A stretch of 64,000 bases of DNA from Enoplosus armatus (GCF_043641665.1 NC_092181.1:813501-877500), one strand, 5' to 3'; shown: positions 41,032-51,086, counted from the first letter of the stretch. The notes: generated from the letters alone by a model not told the origin. Program-made: numbers and translations.

Positions 41032-43780
41032 AGCTATACATTGGCATGTAGTTCTTATGCAACCCAACTCTATTTCTGTCCCTCCCTTCTTTCCTTTTCA
41101 TGCTGTGGAAGAAGCAGGAGGTTGGTTTCCACCTCGTACAACACACAACCTGCAGTTACAATCTGTTAGTCTATCCTGCTATTTAGTTAGGTCGCCATGT
41201 TCTTTGTTTCTCCATGCAAGGGATGTGTAGGTTAAGGCTATCTAGTTCTTTGTGTATTTGTCTGGATATTTTAACCTGCATCTTTTCATGTAAACCTACA
41301 AGCAATGCATTTCCTTATTTGTTTCAATGTATGGATTTTTGTATAGTGTTTGCTGTTAATCAAGCCATTGTAGGTTTGATCTGGATTCACAGCAAAGAGC
41401 ATGTGGCGGTTACAGCTACTTGTTGAATGGCTTCAGCATTATTACTGTATGCAGCTACTCTAGGGTCATGAAACACTGCAAGTAGGCTGCTGTTGAAATG
41501 TACCATGAACACACAATCCTGTCATTAATGACCTTCTGTGTTATTAATGGGGCTATTTCGTGAATCTCTCGGTTATTGAATGGTAGTATTAGTTGTGGTC
41601 AGTTGCTTTTTTTAAATTTTGGTTCGTTAATATTTCAGACAAGCAGAGTGGATGTGCCTCCTGGAATGTTGGCATGGCAATGATGGCAGTCTGTGCTGAA
41701 ACACTCAGGCGGTTTTTCTCCAGAGAATGACATTTTCATCAATACTTAAGTCTTTTTCTAAGTTTCATTGCTGTGTTTTTTCTGGTATTTCAGGGAATCA
41801 CCTTTGATGAGTTCAGATCCTTCTTCCAGTTTCTCAACAACCTCGAGGACTTTGCCATCGCCATGCAGATGTACAATTTCGCAGCTCGCTCCATTGGACA
41901 AGGTAGGAGGAGAGCAGTGGCAGTTGGGGCTACAGGCACTGAGGGTCTGTGTTTACACACATAGATGATGTGTTTTTCCTTCAAGCCTGGTGTGCAATGA
42001 GCAGCCGAAATCATCAAAATTGTTTCTGCCCTTTCATACCAGATGAGTTTGCGAGAGCGGTGTATGTGGCCACTGGGCTGAAGCTGACACGTCACCTAGT
42101 GCACACCATCTTCAAGATCTTTGACGTCGATCACGACGACCAGCTCTCCTACAAGGAGTTCATCGGGATAATGAAGGACCGTCTGCACAGGGGAGCCAGG
42201 GTGAGGAAACAGAAACAGAACAGAAACATGATAGCTAGTAGAGAAAAGAAGTGCTCTTGGCTCTTGGAAAGTGACTGATTGATGGTCCAAATAACTCCAC
42301 ATGAAAAAGACTAAGAGGAGACTAAATTACAGCCAGTCACAGCAAGGAGAACATGAAGATGAGTCAGAGTTTATTGATCCCCGTCCTCCATATGGAGGTT
42401 AGAGGTCAAGATCTGCTACAGAAAAGATACACAGAGATTGTTGGGATTTACAGGAATCTGAAAATACTGAGACATGCGGCATTACCTAGAAATCGTATTA
42501 TGTTCTGTATCAAGGTCACATATGAACAAGAGCTTAAGTTGTTAATCTGATAAAGATGATGCAATATCATCTCTCATGTCGTGGTGAAATTCACAGTTAG
42601 AGGAATCTTCTTTTATGAAGCATGAACAAAACCCATGTGATTTCCAGGTCAAGCATGCAAAGAATTACAATGATCTTGAGGACAATAACAAAATTAATCT
42701 TTACCATAAATACAACATCCAGCCTTCCTTCACCTGTGCTGAAGTATGGAGTCATGGGTTAACACATTTTGAAAATAACATTATGTGGACAGTAGTGAAT
42801 AATCTGAACAGGGATAACCACCAGCTTTAACGCAGAAATCTCACAGCTGTTTTTGTAAAAGGGGCTTTGTTGGTTCAAACTCAGGCTATCCAGCAGAAGA
42901 ATAGTCTCTATAACAACTAGACTGGCCTGCTGTTTAAAAGCGTGTTTCCATTTATTGTAAATGGGTTTTAAAACAACAACGGCTAATATTACCCTTCCTC
43001 CACTGCAAACAAACTCAAGTACTTACAGGAAATGAATAATGTGGTCAAAATGGAGTCAACAGAAGAAAAAGGACTTTGAAAATGTCATAGGTAACATATA
43101 CACTGGCATCTGCAAAGACTATACTGAATATAATAAAATCCATCCATTAGATATAAAAATATATAAGGCTGATAAAAGACCTTAAGGAAGATTTCAGTTA
43201 AACAGGGATAAAAAAAAACATCTGAATGGCACAATGTTGATATGGTTGTGTTTTTTGTCAGGGGGTTGAATCTTGGCCATGTAGGGTGACGGCTTTTAGG
43301 AAGAAGCTGGTAACAACTTCATTGAAATACTTGAAGTGATGAAAAACTCTGAATGAACTGGAAATCCCCTTGAGCGACTTCATAGTGTTGTTTCTAAGGA
43401 GGGATGCTGCCCTCTAGTGATGTATTATGATACAGCTTACAATTTGCCATATGTGCCACGCACATGTTACTAAAATTGCACAACAGTGAACCTGGAAGTT
43501 TGCATTTATGACCCTATGTGCTTCTTTGAATGCAGTCTTGGCCTCACAGTCTTGGCTTATTAACATCGTTCTGCCTTTCTCTCCCTCTCTCCTTGCTTTA
43601 CTTGCACCCTCCCACCCTTCTTACATCTTCCCTGCCTCCTCTCTCCCCCGTGGTTTCCCTTCTTCCTCCCTGTCTCTTCTTTGCTATGATGTCTATCCAC
43701 TGACCTCTCAGGGCTATAAATCTGTGGAGCGCGCCACCTCTTTTAAATCCTGTCTGAAGAGGGAGCTGGCAAGCAGATAA
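17915..43780 (+). CDS. micu3: Mitochondrial calcium uptake protein 3 (EF-hand regulator of the uniporter)
   Basis: EF-hand partner of MICU1 that tunes Ca2+ entry through the MCU channel at the inner mitochondrial membrane. Fourteen coding exons with consistent phase: 17915-18178, 22080-22227, 23606-23637, 24200-24278, 27008-27055, 28257-28339, 29744-29815, 31132-31173, 33252-33347, 40168-40262, 40411-40582, 41794-41902, 42043-42200, 43712-43780. The product is 488 aa; human MICU3 is about 530. Residues 1-37 are Arg/Ala-rich and suit mitochondrial import; 38-56 form a hydrophobic segment. Two canonical EF-hand loops are intact: 204-215 (DADGNQMVDKRE) and 441-452 (DVDHDDQLSYKE). Strong family blocks include GVISYTEYLFLLCIL-like sequence in exons 4-5 and GITFDEFRSFFQFLNNLEDFA in exon 12. 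The C-terminus FKSCLKRELASR keeps the cysteine used by MICUs for disulphide dimers (C480). A second terminal exon lies downstream. Paralogue a versus b is unresolved. Confidence 0.95.
18179..22079. other. micu3: micu3 intron 1 (3.9 kb)
   Basis: Non-coding. The first about 450 bp stay CpG-rich. A dispersed repeat fragment lies at 18,758-18,970. I recognise nothing else in 19.0-22.0 kb; its open frames are short and unconvincing. Confidence 0.75.
18758..18970 (+). repeat. Dispersed teleost repeat fragment (GTGGTGGAAGAAGTACT type)
   Basis: It begins with CAGTGGTGGAAGAAGTACTG, a phrase I recall from many fish genomes, and is related to the block upstream of micu3 at 17,376. The end is approximate. 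Confidence 0.5.
22969..22997. repeat. (CA)n microsatellite
   Basis: About 14 uninterrupted CA units in micu3 intron 2. Confidence 0.95.
23427..23474. repeat. Imperfect (GT)n microsatellite
   Basis: GT units with TCTG and TTGG interruptions, in micu3 intron 2. Confidence 0.85.
23638..24199. other. micu3: micu3 intron 3
   Basis: Non-coding. I see no repeat or regulatory feature that I can support. Confidence 0.8.
25524..25547. repeat. (TG)n microsatellite
   Basis: About 12 TG units in micu3 intron 4. Confidence 0.95.
25562..25580. repeat. Short perfect inverted repeat
   Basis: CTCGTCAT, then ACC, then ATGACGAG: 8-bp arms with a 3-nt loop. Its role is unknown. Confidence 0.8.
26869..26905. 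repeat. (TG)n microsatellite
   Basis: About 18 uninterrupted TG units, ending about 100 bp before micu3 exon 5. Confidence 0.95.
27056..28256. other. micu3: micu3 intron 5
   Basis: Non-coding, with a short CA-rich patch before the exon 6 acceptor. Nothing else is recognised. Confidence 0.8.
28340..29743. other. micu3: micu3 intron 6
   Basis: Non-coding; A/T-rich with a TATAATATATATAATATATT patch near 28,710. The longest open frame runs into exon 7 from intron sequence and is not a separate gene. Confidence 0.8.
29816..31131. other. micu3: micu3 intron 7
   Basis: Non-coding; ends in a long pyrimidine tract before the 42-nt exon 8. No other feature is recognised. Confidence 0.8.
31988..32011. 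repeat. (TG)n microsatellite
   Basis: About 12 TG units in micu3 intron 8. Confidence 0.95.
32407..32465. repeat. Compound (TC)n(CA)n microsatellite
   Basis: About 15 TC units followed directly by about 13 CA units. Confidence 0.95.
34580..34940 (-). repeat. Dispersed teleost repeat (GAAATATCTCAACAA type), copy B, inverted
   Basis: It contains GCTAACATTTGCTAATTAGC and CCAAATTTCATGGCATTC, phrases familiar from fish genomes. Its 3' part is the reverse complement of sequence like that at 4487-4740. No coding capacity or terminal repeats are seen. Ends are approximate. Confidence 0.6.
38709..38731. repeat. (GAT)n short tandem repeat
   Basis: About six GAT units with flanking GGT units, in micu3 intron 9. 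Confidence 0.9.
40922..40954. repeat. (CA)n microsatellite
   Basis: About 16 uninterrupted CA units. Confidence 0.95.
40979..41033. repeat. (TATC)n tetranucleotide microsatellite
   Basis: About 13 nearly perfect tetranucleotide units, some 25 bp after the CA tract. Confidence 0.95.
42201..43711. other. micu3: micu3 intron 13
   Basis: Non-coding; ends in a strong pyrimidine tract before exon 14. No other feature is recognised. It is the intron whose splicing decides which terminal exon is used. Confidence 0.75.
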
Positions 43781-44475
43781 GTACCACCAACAACATAAAG
43801 CTGGATGATGTTCATTGTTTTCATCATTTTAATGTTATTTTTATATTATAATCTAGATATTGAGTAATGTTTTGAAAACATATTAACCCCATATCTGGAA
43901 ATGATCACCATACTCCTTACCTTTCCTCTTTGACTTGGAATATGACTTTTACTCAGAGCAGTATTACTGGATTAAATGGTCTTTCAATTTCCACCATTAA
44001 ACCTAACCTATGATCTTCACTCAGCTGTCCTCAGGTGGTAACCGCTTCATTACAGAACAAGTACAGTTACCTGATGAATTGTTGTTTCACTTTGCTAGCT
44101 AAGTCTCTCTTTCATAATATACACCATTTTAAGATTTAAAGGTCTAGATTTGTTCATCACATTTCACAGTCATGTTAACCATTGCTTGTACGTTGCTACG
44201 CAGTGTGTCAGTAGTAGCACAGAGCTGCAACAGTGGGTTCCTGAATTTCTTCATTTTGGAGAATCCAGAACGTGTGGACAGCTACAAATTGTGTTTTTGA
44301 ACATTTGAAAACGTATTCCCTCACTTCAACGCTTTCAACCAGAAACAAGAATTGCAATTTCCTCGAGACTGGAATATTTTGTTATCACTTTAGCTCCAGT
44401 ATAACTCACAGTTTAAATAACTGAATTTGGCTCCCAGCATGACCATGCTCCCTCCCTTTGCTCTGTGTTTACCAG
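43781..44475 (+). other. micu3: 3' UTR of the first micu3 terminal exon, or intron before the second
   Basis: No AATAAA is seen here. ATTAAA variants occur at 43,971-43,976 and 43,995-44,000 and could serve the shorter transcript. If exon 14 is skipped, the stretch is intronic. Confidence 0.5.
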
Positions 44476-44574
44476 GTGAAGGGCAGACACCACACCTCCT
44501 TCTCCAGCTGTGTTCGCTCTGAGGCCAGAAGACAAGTGCACCAGCTGTGGAGGAGGTACAAGGAGAAGCTGTAG
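44476..44574 (+). CDS. micu3: Alternative terminal coding exon of micu3 (MICU2-like tail)
   Basis: A 99-nt open segment after a TTTACCAG acceptor, in the phase left by micu3 exon 13 (phase 0). It encodes 32 residues and a TAG stop, giving a 498-aa isoform if exon 14 is skipped. The tail has TSFSSCVRSEARRQVHQLW, which aligns with TSFKSCLKREL of exon 14, and keeps the family cysteine (C478). From memory, MICU2 ends with a similar CVKKES...VKEVW helix, so this tail is closer to MICU2 than to the usual MICU3 end. The two exons look like a duplicated, mutually exclusive pair. Transcript evidence is needed to show use. Confidence 0.65.
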   Translation: MKGRHHTSFSSCVRSEARRQVHQLWRRYKEKL

Positions 44575-46100
44575 AGGAGGAGAGAGGAACATGAGATGAG
44601 AGATGAAACATGAAGGAAGAATTAAGAAGAAGAATTGAGCTCTGCCGTTTATAGTCAGTGGCCTGAGTTAACAACATTGCAGTTTTCAAGGGCAGATCTC
44701 CAAAGGACCTCCAAAGCAGATACTAACTACGAGCATGACCGCACATGGCTGACTGACGCTCTGCAAGCTGATAATGAGCAACACCATTCCTATTTTGGTT
44801 TCTGTTTTCCCAGTCATCTTGATCTGATGCCAGTCATGCCAAGTATGATTTACAGTGTATTAAAACAATAAGGAATTAGATTACGCTATGACTTGACTCT
44901 CCAATCATGGCTCATCAACAACAGCCACTAGAACTGCAACTAATCATTTTTTCTATTTTTTGTTTTTTTCAAATAAGCTATAAAAACATTTTTAAAAATA
45001 ATTTTACTTATTCTGACCAGCCTACAAATGAAAAGGGTTCATTTTATAACGATATCATATAGATATAACTAAGCATTTTGGCATTTTTGAAGTTCAACCA
45101 AACTAATGCTATTTTCACTTAATGGATGATTTTATTACTTACTTATCAAAACTATGCATTTTTAAAGTAAGAACAACAAGTTGAACTGCTGCACTACAAA
45201 CTGTAACAACTGAATAAGCACAACAATAATTAGATAACAAAATGTATGTGGTAATGACATATTATCCATATAAAATGAATAACAGTAATATAAAATAATA
45301 TATTAACATTCAGCAGAAAACTAAAATTGTATAATTAAATGAAGGTGTTGTGAGTATGTATTGTCCTCACGTCATTTTAATCATCTCAGTCTTTTTTACT
45401 TAAATTTTGTTTCATCTCATTTAGCCAGTAGAGTTGTTGCTTTTTATTGCACTGAGAGTATATAAACACTATTGCTACAGTTAGTATGCTATATTATCCT
45501 AATATTACTACAACACTTGGGATGCCGTTGACCTGGATGTGACAGCATAGAACATGAAAGACAAGGAATTATTATTCTTTTGTAATTTAAATATTTGACA
45601 TGACTGAATCCTTAATGTCATTACCTGTTTTGTGTTTCAGAGTTTTAGTTGCATGTATGACATATATATGTATGTATAAATGACATAGATATCCACATAG
45701 GTGCCTTTTATCCATTCCCTTTCTCATCAGAAATATGTTGCATAGTAAACCAGACTTTTTAGCATAGTGTAGTTTTTAACAGCAACAGACCTGCAAAACA
45801 TGTGCATGGATTAGATTATATGTACTATGTGTGATTCATCAGCCAGTCTTTAATGTTGTAATATATTATGGATTATTAAATATACTTTTTTGAATGTCTT
45901 GGTGTGAAATGTGGGATATATTTTGAATATATTGGAATGAAGGAAGAAGTCTCAATGTGTAAGGAATGGTGGGTTTTTGCCAAGTTATTTCTCATAAGTT
46001 AAATTATTGTCATTGTGTTCCCAAGAAATTCCTGTATATGTCACATCAGTGGACCTGGTAAATGAATTTTCATGCATGAATAAACTATTTTAAGAAAACA
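44575..46100 (+). other. micu3: Probable 3' UTR following the alternative micu3 exon
   Basis: A/T-rich non-coding sequence. It ends in AATAAA at 46,079-46,084, just before a CpG-richer stretch. It contains ACTGCAACTAATCATTTTTT near 44,934, a remnant of a dispersed fish repeat. Confidence 0.5.
46079..46084 (+). terminator. micu3: Candidate poly(A) signal of the long micu3 transcript
   Basis: AATAAA, about 1.5 kb after the alternative stop codon and about 40 bp before a possible new promoter. Confidence 0.45.
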
Positions 46101-46119
46101 TGCGAAATTCGTGGTATTC

Positions 46120-46250
46120 ACTGAGCATGCGCAACGACTCCCTTTACGCAACCGCTCCTTAAATGACGACGGACATGTTACACCTCAGTATTGGCATTAA
46201 AACTCCTGCGGAGAAATCAAATGTGCTGCATTCCCGCGGCCGCTACATTG
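46120..46250 (+). other. Possible promoter and first exon of an unrecognised transcript
   Basis: A small CpG-rich island. GCATGCGCA at 46,125-46,133 matches an NRF1 half-site. An ATG at 46,163 opens a frame of 29 codons plus one base (MTTDMLHLSIGIK...), ending at a good donor (TTG then GTAAGT) at 46,251. I do not recognise the peptide and cannot find its second exon. It could be the start of a small protein gene or of a long non-coding transcript across the U3 cluster. The evidence is weak. Confidence 0.3.
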
Positions 46251-47252
46251 GTAAGTCGGTTGACTCAATGTTTGTACTACCGAGGCATCATGAAAAAGTT
46301 AGTTCACACCACAGGAGCTTATGGGTCATCTGAAGCACTGTGGGTGAAAATGCTAACTAACTTCACACGCCAGCGGTTGAGGTACTAGCTAGCCATCTGA
46401 CAATAAATGTATACTATCACCAGTTTTCCCCTGTTCCGTTCTTCCAATTTTAGTTATTATAATATGTGTTTTTCTTAAAAGTGTGTAAATAAAGGTTAGC
46501 TCGTTGAACCACAGAAGCCGAAAAATAAACATGATTTCTCTTAACCTAGTTAATTAAAGCAAGACACTAACGGTAACGTTAACGTTAGCTAGCTTAACGT
46601 TAGAGAAAATAATGAGCTTTTCTATAAAGTTCAGTAATGTCAGTGTTCTTATCATGTTGTTACCATGAGTTATAATGGCACCAATACAACGTAATGTCCA
46701 TTTTGATGATATAGTGATTTCTACCGTGAATATTTATTGTCAAGTTTAAATTCTCGTCGGTGAAAGTGTTAGCTGGCGTTAGCTAATGAAATACTGCCAT
46801 CATGTGTCGCACCAAATCAACTGCTGGTAAAACGGCAGAAATGAAGACAGCACCGTTAACGTCACACTAAGGCAAAAATAAACACATGATTTTCGACGTG
46901 GCGTTAGCTTTCGGGTACCTTAGACCACTTGTTTGTGCGTGTCTTTTGTCAACATTTAACTTATAAGTTAACGCATCTGAAACCCATTAAAACAAGGCGG
47001 ATCTGGCGTTGGAGTTGAAAACGGAACTGTTTTCCTGTGTCAGGTTTCTGTCAGGAACATTTAAAACGACGCACTGTTTTCATCACGTGTAAACGGTGTA
47101 AACCCCAAACGTAAGTACTTTTAATACTTCATGCTTCGTCCCTGTTGTCTTAGTATTAATTGGCCAAACAGTCCGGTCTATTGTCGAGGTTTCTGCTCGT
47201 ACAGTTCTTCAAAAAATCAACAAACGCATAAAATAAACGGATGTATGTGACT

Positions 47253-47269
47253 CGCAAAGCATTGTGGGT
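47253..47269 (-). promoter_or_regulatory. ZNF143/Staf site (SBS), distal element of U3 copy 1
   Basis: CGCAAAGCATTGTGGGT; its reverse complement ACCCACAATGCTTTGCG fits the SBS consensus closely. It lies at -217 to -201 from U3 copy 1, the usual place of the distal sequence element in vertebrate snRNA-type genes. I find no equally good match ahead of the other copies. Confidence 0.6.
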
Positions 47270-47409
47270 GTTATGAAATCGAACTAAAACATTAAATCAG
47301 CAGCTTTCGTGGTAATTTAGACTAAAGTGGTATTATGATGTTTTTTTTTACGGTTACTTTGTTTACTGTTATTAACTGGTTGTGTTGGTCATACGTGACA
47401 GCAGAGAGG

Positions 47410-47425
47410 AACCCTTAGTGAGAAT
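47410..47425 (+). promoter_or_regulatory. PSE of U3 copy 1
   Basis: AACCCTTAGTGAGAAT at -60 to -45. The same box sits at this distance before every full-length copy, as expected for the snRNA proximal sequence element read by SNAPc. Confidence 0.7.
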
Positions 47426-47469
47426 GATTGTCCTGCGAATGACTTCCTGTCCTCACGCTCTTCCAAACT

Positions 47470-47685
47470 AAGACTATACTTTCAGGGATCATTTCTATAG
47501 TTTCTTACTTGAGAAATGTGTTTCTAAAGTGTTTGGTCTCGCTAACCACGATGATGAGTCGTGATATTCCCTTCTGAGCGTGAAGCGGACACAGAGTAAT
47601 GATTCAGTTCATATGCTCTCTGTCATTGATGACCGTTCTTTACTTCCTTGTGGAGTATTGAGGATGGGAATATGATCAGAGTGGT
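47470..47685 (+). ncRNA. U3 snoRNA (SNORD3), copy 1
   Basis: The 216-nt box C/D RNA that base-pairs with the 5' external spacer and 18S region of pre-rRNA and nucleates the small-subunit processome in the nucleolus. It begins AAGACTATACTTTCAGGGAT as in vertebrate U3 and keeps the box A block (GATCATTTCTATAGT), a C' box (GATGATGAG), box B (GAGCGTGAAG), box C (CATTGATGACCG) and the terminal GAGTGGT. Box D reads CAGA instead of CTGA, as in all copies here. It has both a PSE and a good SBS upstream and intact boxes, so it is the best candidate for an active gene. Confidence 0.95.
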
Positions 47686-48473
47686 AGAGAATATTGTATA
47701 AAAGGAAAGTTACAATTGTGTTTAGTTCAATACTATTTCAATGAACCAGTTTATAAATTTGGTCCATGTAAAACTAAAGTACTAGAAGTGTTAGTGATGT
47801 TTTACACTGCTGACAGAGGGGAGATTAAGGTTGGGTGCTGAATCATAATATTGTTTTGTTGATTGAAAGTGTAATATTGAAGGTCTGTCAGTTACAAAAT
47901 TACTGTGGAATAATGCAGCGTCTGCTGTACTGTCAAGTGTATATTTTAGTCTTCACCAGAACCAGCGTGTATGCCCTCCTAGCAGCCGAACATTGCTTAA
48001 TGCAGCTTTTATTGTAGAAGATAGGTAGGCTGAAACAGAGGACAAATTGACGTCTGAACTTTTAGTCTTCTCAAAAACAACTTGTCTGATGATGATTAAC
48101 AAACAGATCAGTTCAAACAAATTAGGAAAAAGATCAAACTTTAGGGTCATTAATGTGAATTGGGACTTTAATACAGCCTGTCTTACTTCTTCCAGTTAGT
48201 GAGAGAAATTAGTCTTTTGTCTTGCCACTATGAACTTTGACTAAATGTAGTCATTGTAACTTTTTATAACTTTTGTTTTCTTACTTTGTTACTTAAGACA
48301 TTTTATACAAGCATTTACTTTATCTCAGTAATGAGTGAATCTCCTGTCCATGTGCTCTCTGTATCTCAGCTGTGCCGTCAGAGTCATGCCGTGATTGGCT
48401 GTGCTATTCTGTGTCATTTACAATAACACACATGACTGGAGGAGACACAGCAACAGGAGGAGCTTGGGAGAGG
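47686..48473. other. Spacer between U3 copies 1 and 2
   Basis: Non-coding. It shares blocks with the next spacer, such as CTGTCAGTTACAAAATT and TTTGACTAAATGTAGTCA, so the unit of about 1.06 kb was duplicated with its flanks. The block with GTCATGCCGTGATTGGCTGT near 48,383 lies about 140 bp before copy 2 and recurs before copies 3 and 6; it is a candidate distal element. Confidence 0.65.
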
Positions 48474-48489
48474 AACCCTGAGTGATGGT
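48474..48489 (+). promoter_or_regulatory. PSE of U3 copy 2
   Basis: AACCCTGAGTGATGGT at -61 to -46. Confidence 0.65.
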
Positions 48490-48534
48490 GAGTTTACAGT
48501 TAATCACATGCTGTTTTCACCCTCAGCTAAATTT

Positions 48535-48750
48535 AAGACTATACTTTCAGGGATCATTTCTATAGTTTCTTACTTGAGAAATGTGTTTCTAAAGTGTTTG
48601 GTCTCGCTAACTACGATGATGAGTCATGATATTCCCTTCTGAGCGTAAAGCGGACACAGAGTAATGATTCAGTTCATATGCTCTTTGTCATTGATGACCG
48701 TTCTTTGCTTCCTTGTGGAGTATTGAGGAGGGGAATATGATCAGAGTGGT
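48535..48750 (+). ncRNA. U3 snoRNA (SNORD3), copy 2
   Basis: A 216-nt copy, same start and end as copy 1. It differs at a few positions, the most notable being GAGCGTAAAG in place of GAGCGTGAAG in box B. That box is among the most conserved parts of U3 and binds the U3-55K/15.5K proteins with box C. The copy may be partly impaired, or the change may be tolerated. Confidence 0.93.
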
Positions 48751-49495
48751 AGTCAAATCTGTGATAAGACAATATATTATAACGCAGCCAAAAACACATC
48801 TGTGACTGGTCACTACTTCGACATGTCAAACCAGGTTTCCACAGCTTAAACATTTTAGAACGTAGTTCTGATGTATACTTTGCTGTTAAGGGGTGGCTTA
48901 GTTTTGGCACTTAGTAAAAATCAAATAAATTATTTGTAACAATAATTTGTCACTTACGTGACAATGCCAGTTATTCTTTCAGTCCAGCTTCTGGGAAGCT
49001 CTCTGACATTTTATATACTAAGCAATTCATTTTTAAAATAACTGACAGATTCCTATTTTGAAAATATGAGAAAGGGAATATGGTCACAGTGATTTCAAAG
49101 ACTATTGTAAAAAAAATATGTACTATGGTAAATATCTAATAATATCATTTGTTTATTTTTAGACACAAATTAAAAACATAATAGTGTAAAAAGGCCTGTC
49201 AGTTACAAAATTGTTGTGGGTGGAATATTGTTGCACTGTCAAGTGTACATTTTAGTCTTCACCAGAACTTTGACTAAATGTAGTCACTGTAACTTTTCTT
49301 GCTTTGTTACTTAATTAAGACACTTTATACAAGTGATTTCTTGATCTCAGTGCTGCCATTCTCTCCTGTCCATGTGCTCTCTGTATCTCAGCTGTGCTGT
49401 CAGAGTCATGCAGTGATTGGCTGTGCTATTCTGTGTCATTTACATTAACACACATGACTGGAGGAGACACAGCAACAGGAGGAGCTTAGGAGAGG
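48751..49495. other. Spacer between U3 copies 2 and 3
   Basis: Non-coding, homologous over parts of its length to the preceding spacer. The GTCATGCAGTGATTGGCTGT block lies near 49,405. Confidence 0.65.
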
Positions 49496-49511
49496 AACCC
49501 TGAGTGATGGT
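49496..49511 (+). promoter_or_regulatory. PSE of U3 copy 3
   Basis: AACCCTGAGTGATGGT at -61 to -46, identical to copy 2. Confidence 0.65.
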
Positions 49512-49556
49512 GAGTTTACAGTGAATCACATCCTGTTTTCACCCTCAGCTAAATTT

Positions 49557-49772
49557 AAGACTATACTTTCAGGGATCATTTCTATAGTTTCCTACTTGAG
49601 AAATGTGTTTCTAAAGTGTTTGGTCTCGCTAACCATGATGATGAGTCATGATATTCCTTTTTGAGCGTGAAGCGGACAGAGAGTAATGATTCAGTTCATA
49701 TGCTCTCTGTCATTGATGACCGTTCTTTACTTCCTTGTGGAGCATTGAGGAGGGGAATATGATCAGAGTGGT
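49557..49772 (+). ncRNA. U3 snoRNA (SNORD3), copy 3
   Basis: A 216-nt copy with intact box A, B, C' and C sequences. Small differences from copy 1 lie in linkers (for example TTCCTACTTG and GGAGCATTGAG). It is a good candidate for an active gene. Confidence 0.94.
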
Positions 49773-50279
49773 AGTCTAGTGAAAGACAATTAAATAGAGG
49801 TTGAAAGACAGCCATTAGGTCCAACACATGGATGGACTAGCCTAACACAGGACCACTACCTAACAGTAACTATCTCAATATGGCTCACTTGAAATGTGGT
49901 GGATTAATGAAATAATCCTATGAAAGGATTGTGTTGCTTTTCTTATGAAATGTAATTAATTACATTACAGACTGTTGGAGAAAGTGGACACTGATGAAGG
50001 AAGGCAGAGGAGTTTGTGCAGCTAATGCGTGTGCTGGACACCTCCATGTTAATGATTGGTTAATGCGGGTCAGCTATCGGTCAAAAAAAAAAAAAAAGTT
50101 AGCATCCCTAAATTGGACTGATAAGCAGAACCGATAATGGCATTGGTATCAATAAAGTCTCATCAGTTCCCATCCCTTTCAGTGACTGGAATTCAATTGT
50201 ACATATTAGTCTTCTTAAAAAGCAAGATTTTCTCACCTGAGTCAGCTGAAGCAGGTAATTATTAGTTACTGTGCCTTTG
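49773..50279. other. Spacer between U3 copies 3 and 4
   Basis: Non-coding; includes an A-rich run near 50,083. It does not obviously match the longer spacers on either side. Confidence 0.6.
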
Positions 50280-50295
50280 AACCCTGAGTGAGAAT
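50280..50295 (+). promoter_or_regulatory. PSE of U3 copy 4
   Basis: AACCCTGAGTGAGAAT at -60 to -45. Confidence 0.7.
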
Positions 50296-50339
50296 CGCTT
50301 TGCAATAAATGAGGTGCTGTTTTCACCCTCTTCCAAACT

Positions 50340-50553
50340 AAGACTATACTTTCAGGGATCATTTCTGTAGTTTCTTACTTGAGAAATGTGATTCTAAAGA
50401 GTTTGCTCTTGCTCACCACGATGATGAGTCATGATATTTTCTTCTGAGCGTGAAGTGGACAGAGAGTAATGATTCAGTTCATGTACTCTGTCATTGATGA
50501 CCGTTCTTTACTTCTTTGTGGAGTATTGAGGAGGGGAATATGATCAGAGTGGT
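50340..50553 (+). ncRNA. U3 snoRNA (SNORD3), copy 4
   Basis: A 214-nt copy. Boxes B, C' and C are intact. The hinge region has more substitutions than other copies (ATTCTAAAGAGTTTGCTCTT), and 2 nt are missing from the ATGCTCTCTGTC stretch before box C. It shares that deletion and several substitutions with copy 6, so the two are sister copies. Confidence 0.93.
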
Positions 50554-51070
50554 AATAGTACAGATGTGAAAAGTGGAATCTAACAATGTTAAAGCTTAAT
50601 ATTTTTGTGTGGCCTTTATTGGAGGAAATAATAAGGCTTAAACACAATTAGTACAGTAAGACAAACTGTCTGAAAATCACGTTGACACACATTGAAGTGT
50701 GCTTTTTAGTGTTCTCAAAAACAAGATACATGTTCTCATGAGTCATTCATTTTGTTATTTATAGGGTCACCTCTGGAGGAGTTGATGTCTGGTTATGATT
50801 TGGAAAAATTGATCAGTTGAAGGAAATTAAACAAAAGTCCAATTTACAGTATCATGAATGTTTATTGGGACTTTAACACGGCTTCTTCTTCCAATCAGTG
50901 AGAGAAATGTATCTTTTGTCTCGCCAGTATTTGAACCATCAACTTTTCTTACTTTAATACAAGCTTTTTCTTTATCATCACTCAGTGCTGCTTTCCTCTA
51001 CTGTCTGTGTGCTGACAGGGTCATGCAGTGATGTGCAACTGGAGGAGGCAGTCTGCTGATAGCAGAGAGG
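50554..51070. other. Spacer between U3 copies 4 and 5 (duplicated block, copy 1)
   Basis: From about 50,604 the spacer is nearly identical to 52,530-52,992, including TGTGGCCTTTATTGGAGGAA. The two-gene unit of copies 4 and 5 and the unit of copies 6 and 7 are therefore a recent segmental duplication. Confidence 0.75.
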
Positions 51071-51086
51071 AACCCTGAGTGAGAAT
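51071..51086 (+). promoter_or_regulatory. PSE of U3 copy 5
   Basis: AACCCTGAGTGAGAAT at -60 to -45. Confidence 0.7.

Larger units (their letters stand above)
40583..41793. other. micu3: micu3 intron 11
   Basis: Non-coding, with a (CA)n tract and a long TATC tetranucleotide tract. Confidence 0.8.
46251..47469. other. Region upstream of the U3 cluster
   Basis: No gene is recognised. It has more CpG than most of the window, several GTTAGC/AACGTTA phrases near 46,570-46,610, and a ZNF143-type site at 47,253. Confidence 0.55.

Noticed and set aside
46191..46388. Mitochondrial-presequence-like frame beginning ALKLLRRNQ
   Set aside because: It needs a non-AUG start and reads through a strong donor at 46,251; the frame opened by the ATG at 46,163 is the better reading, itself uncertain.
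47686..47720. snRNA 3' box downstream of U3 copies
   Set aside because: Loose A-rich candidates exist after several copies, but none fits the consensus well or keeps a common distance, so I did not annotate one.
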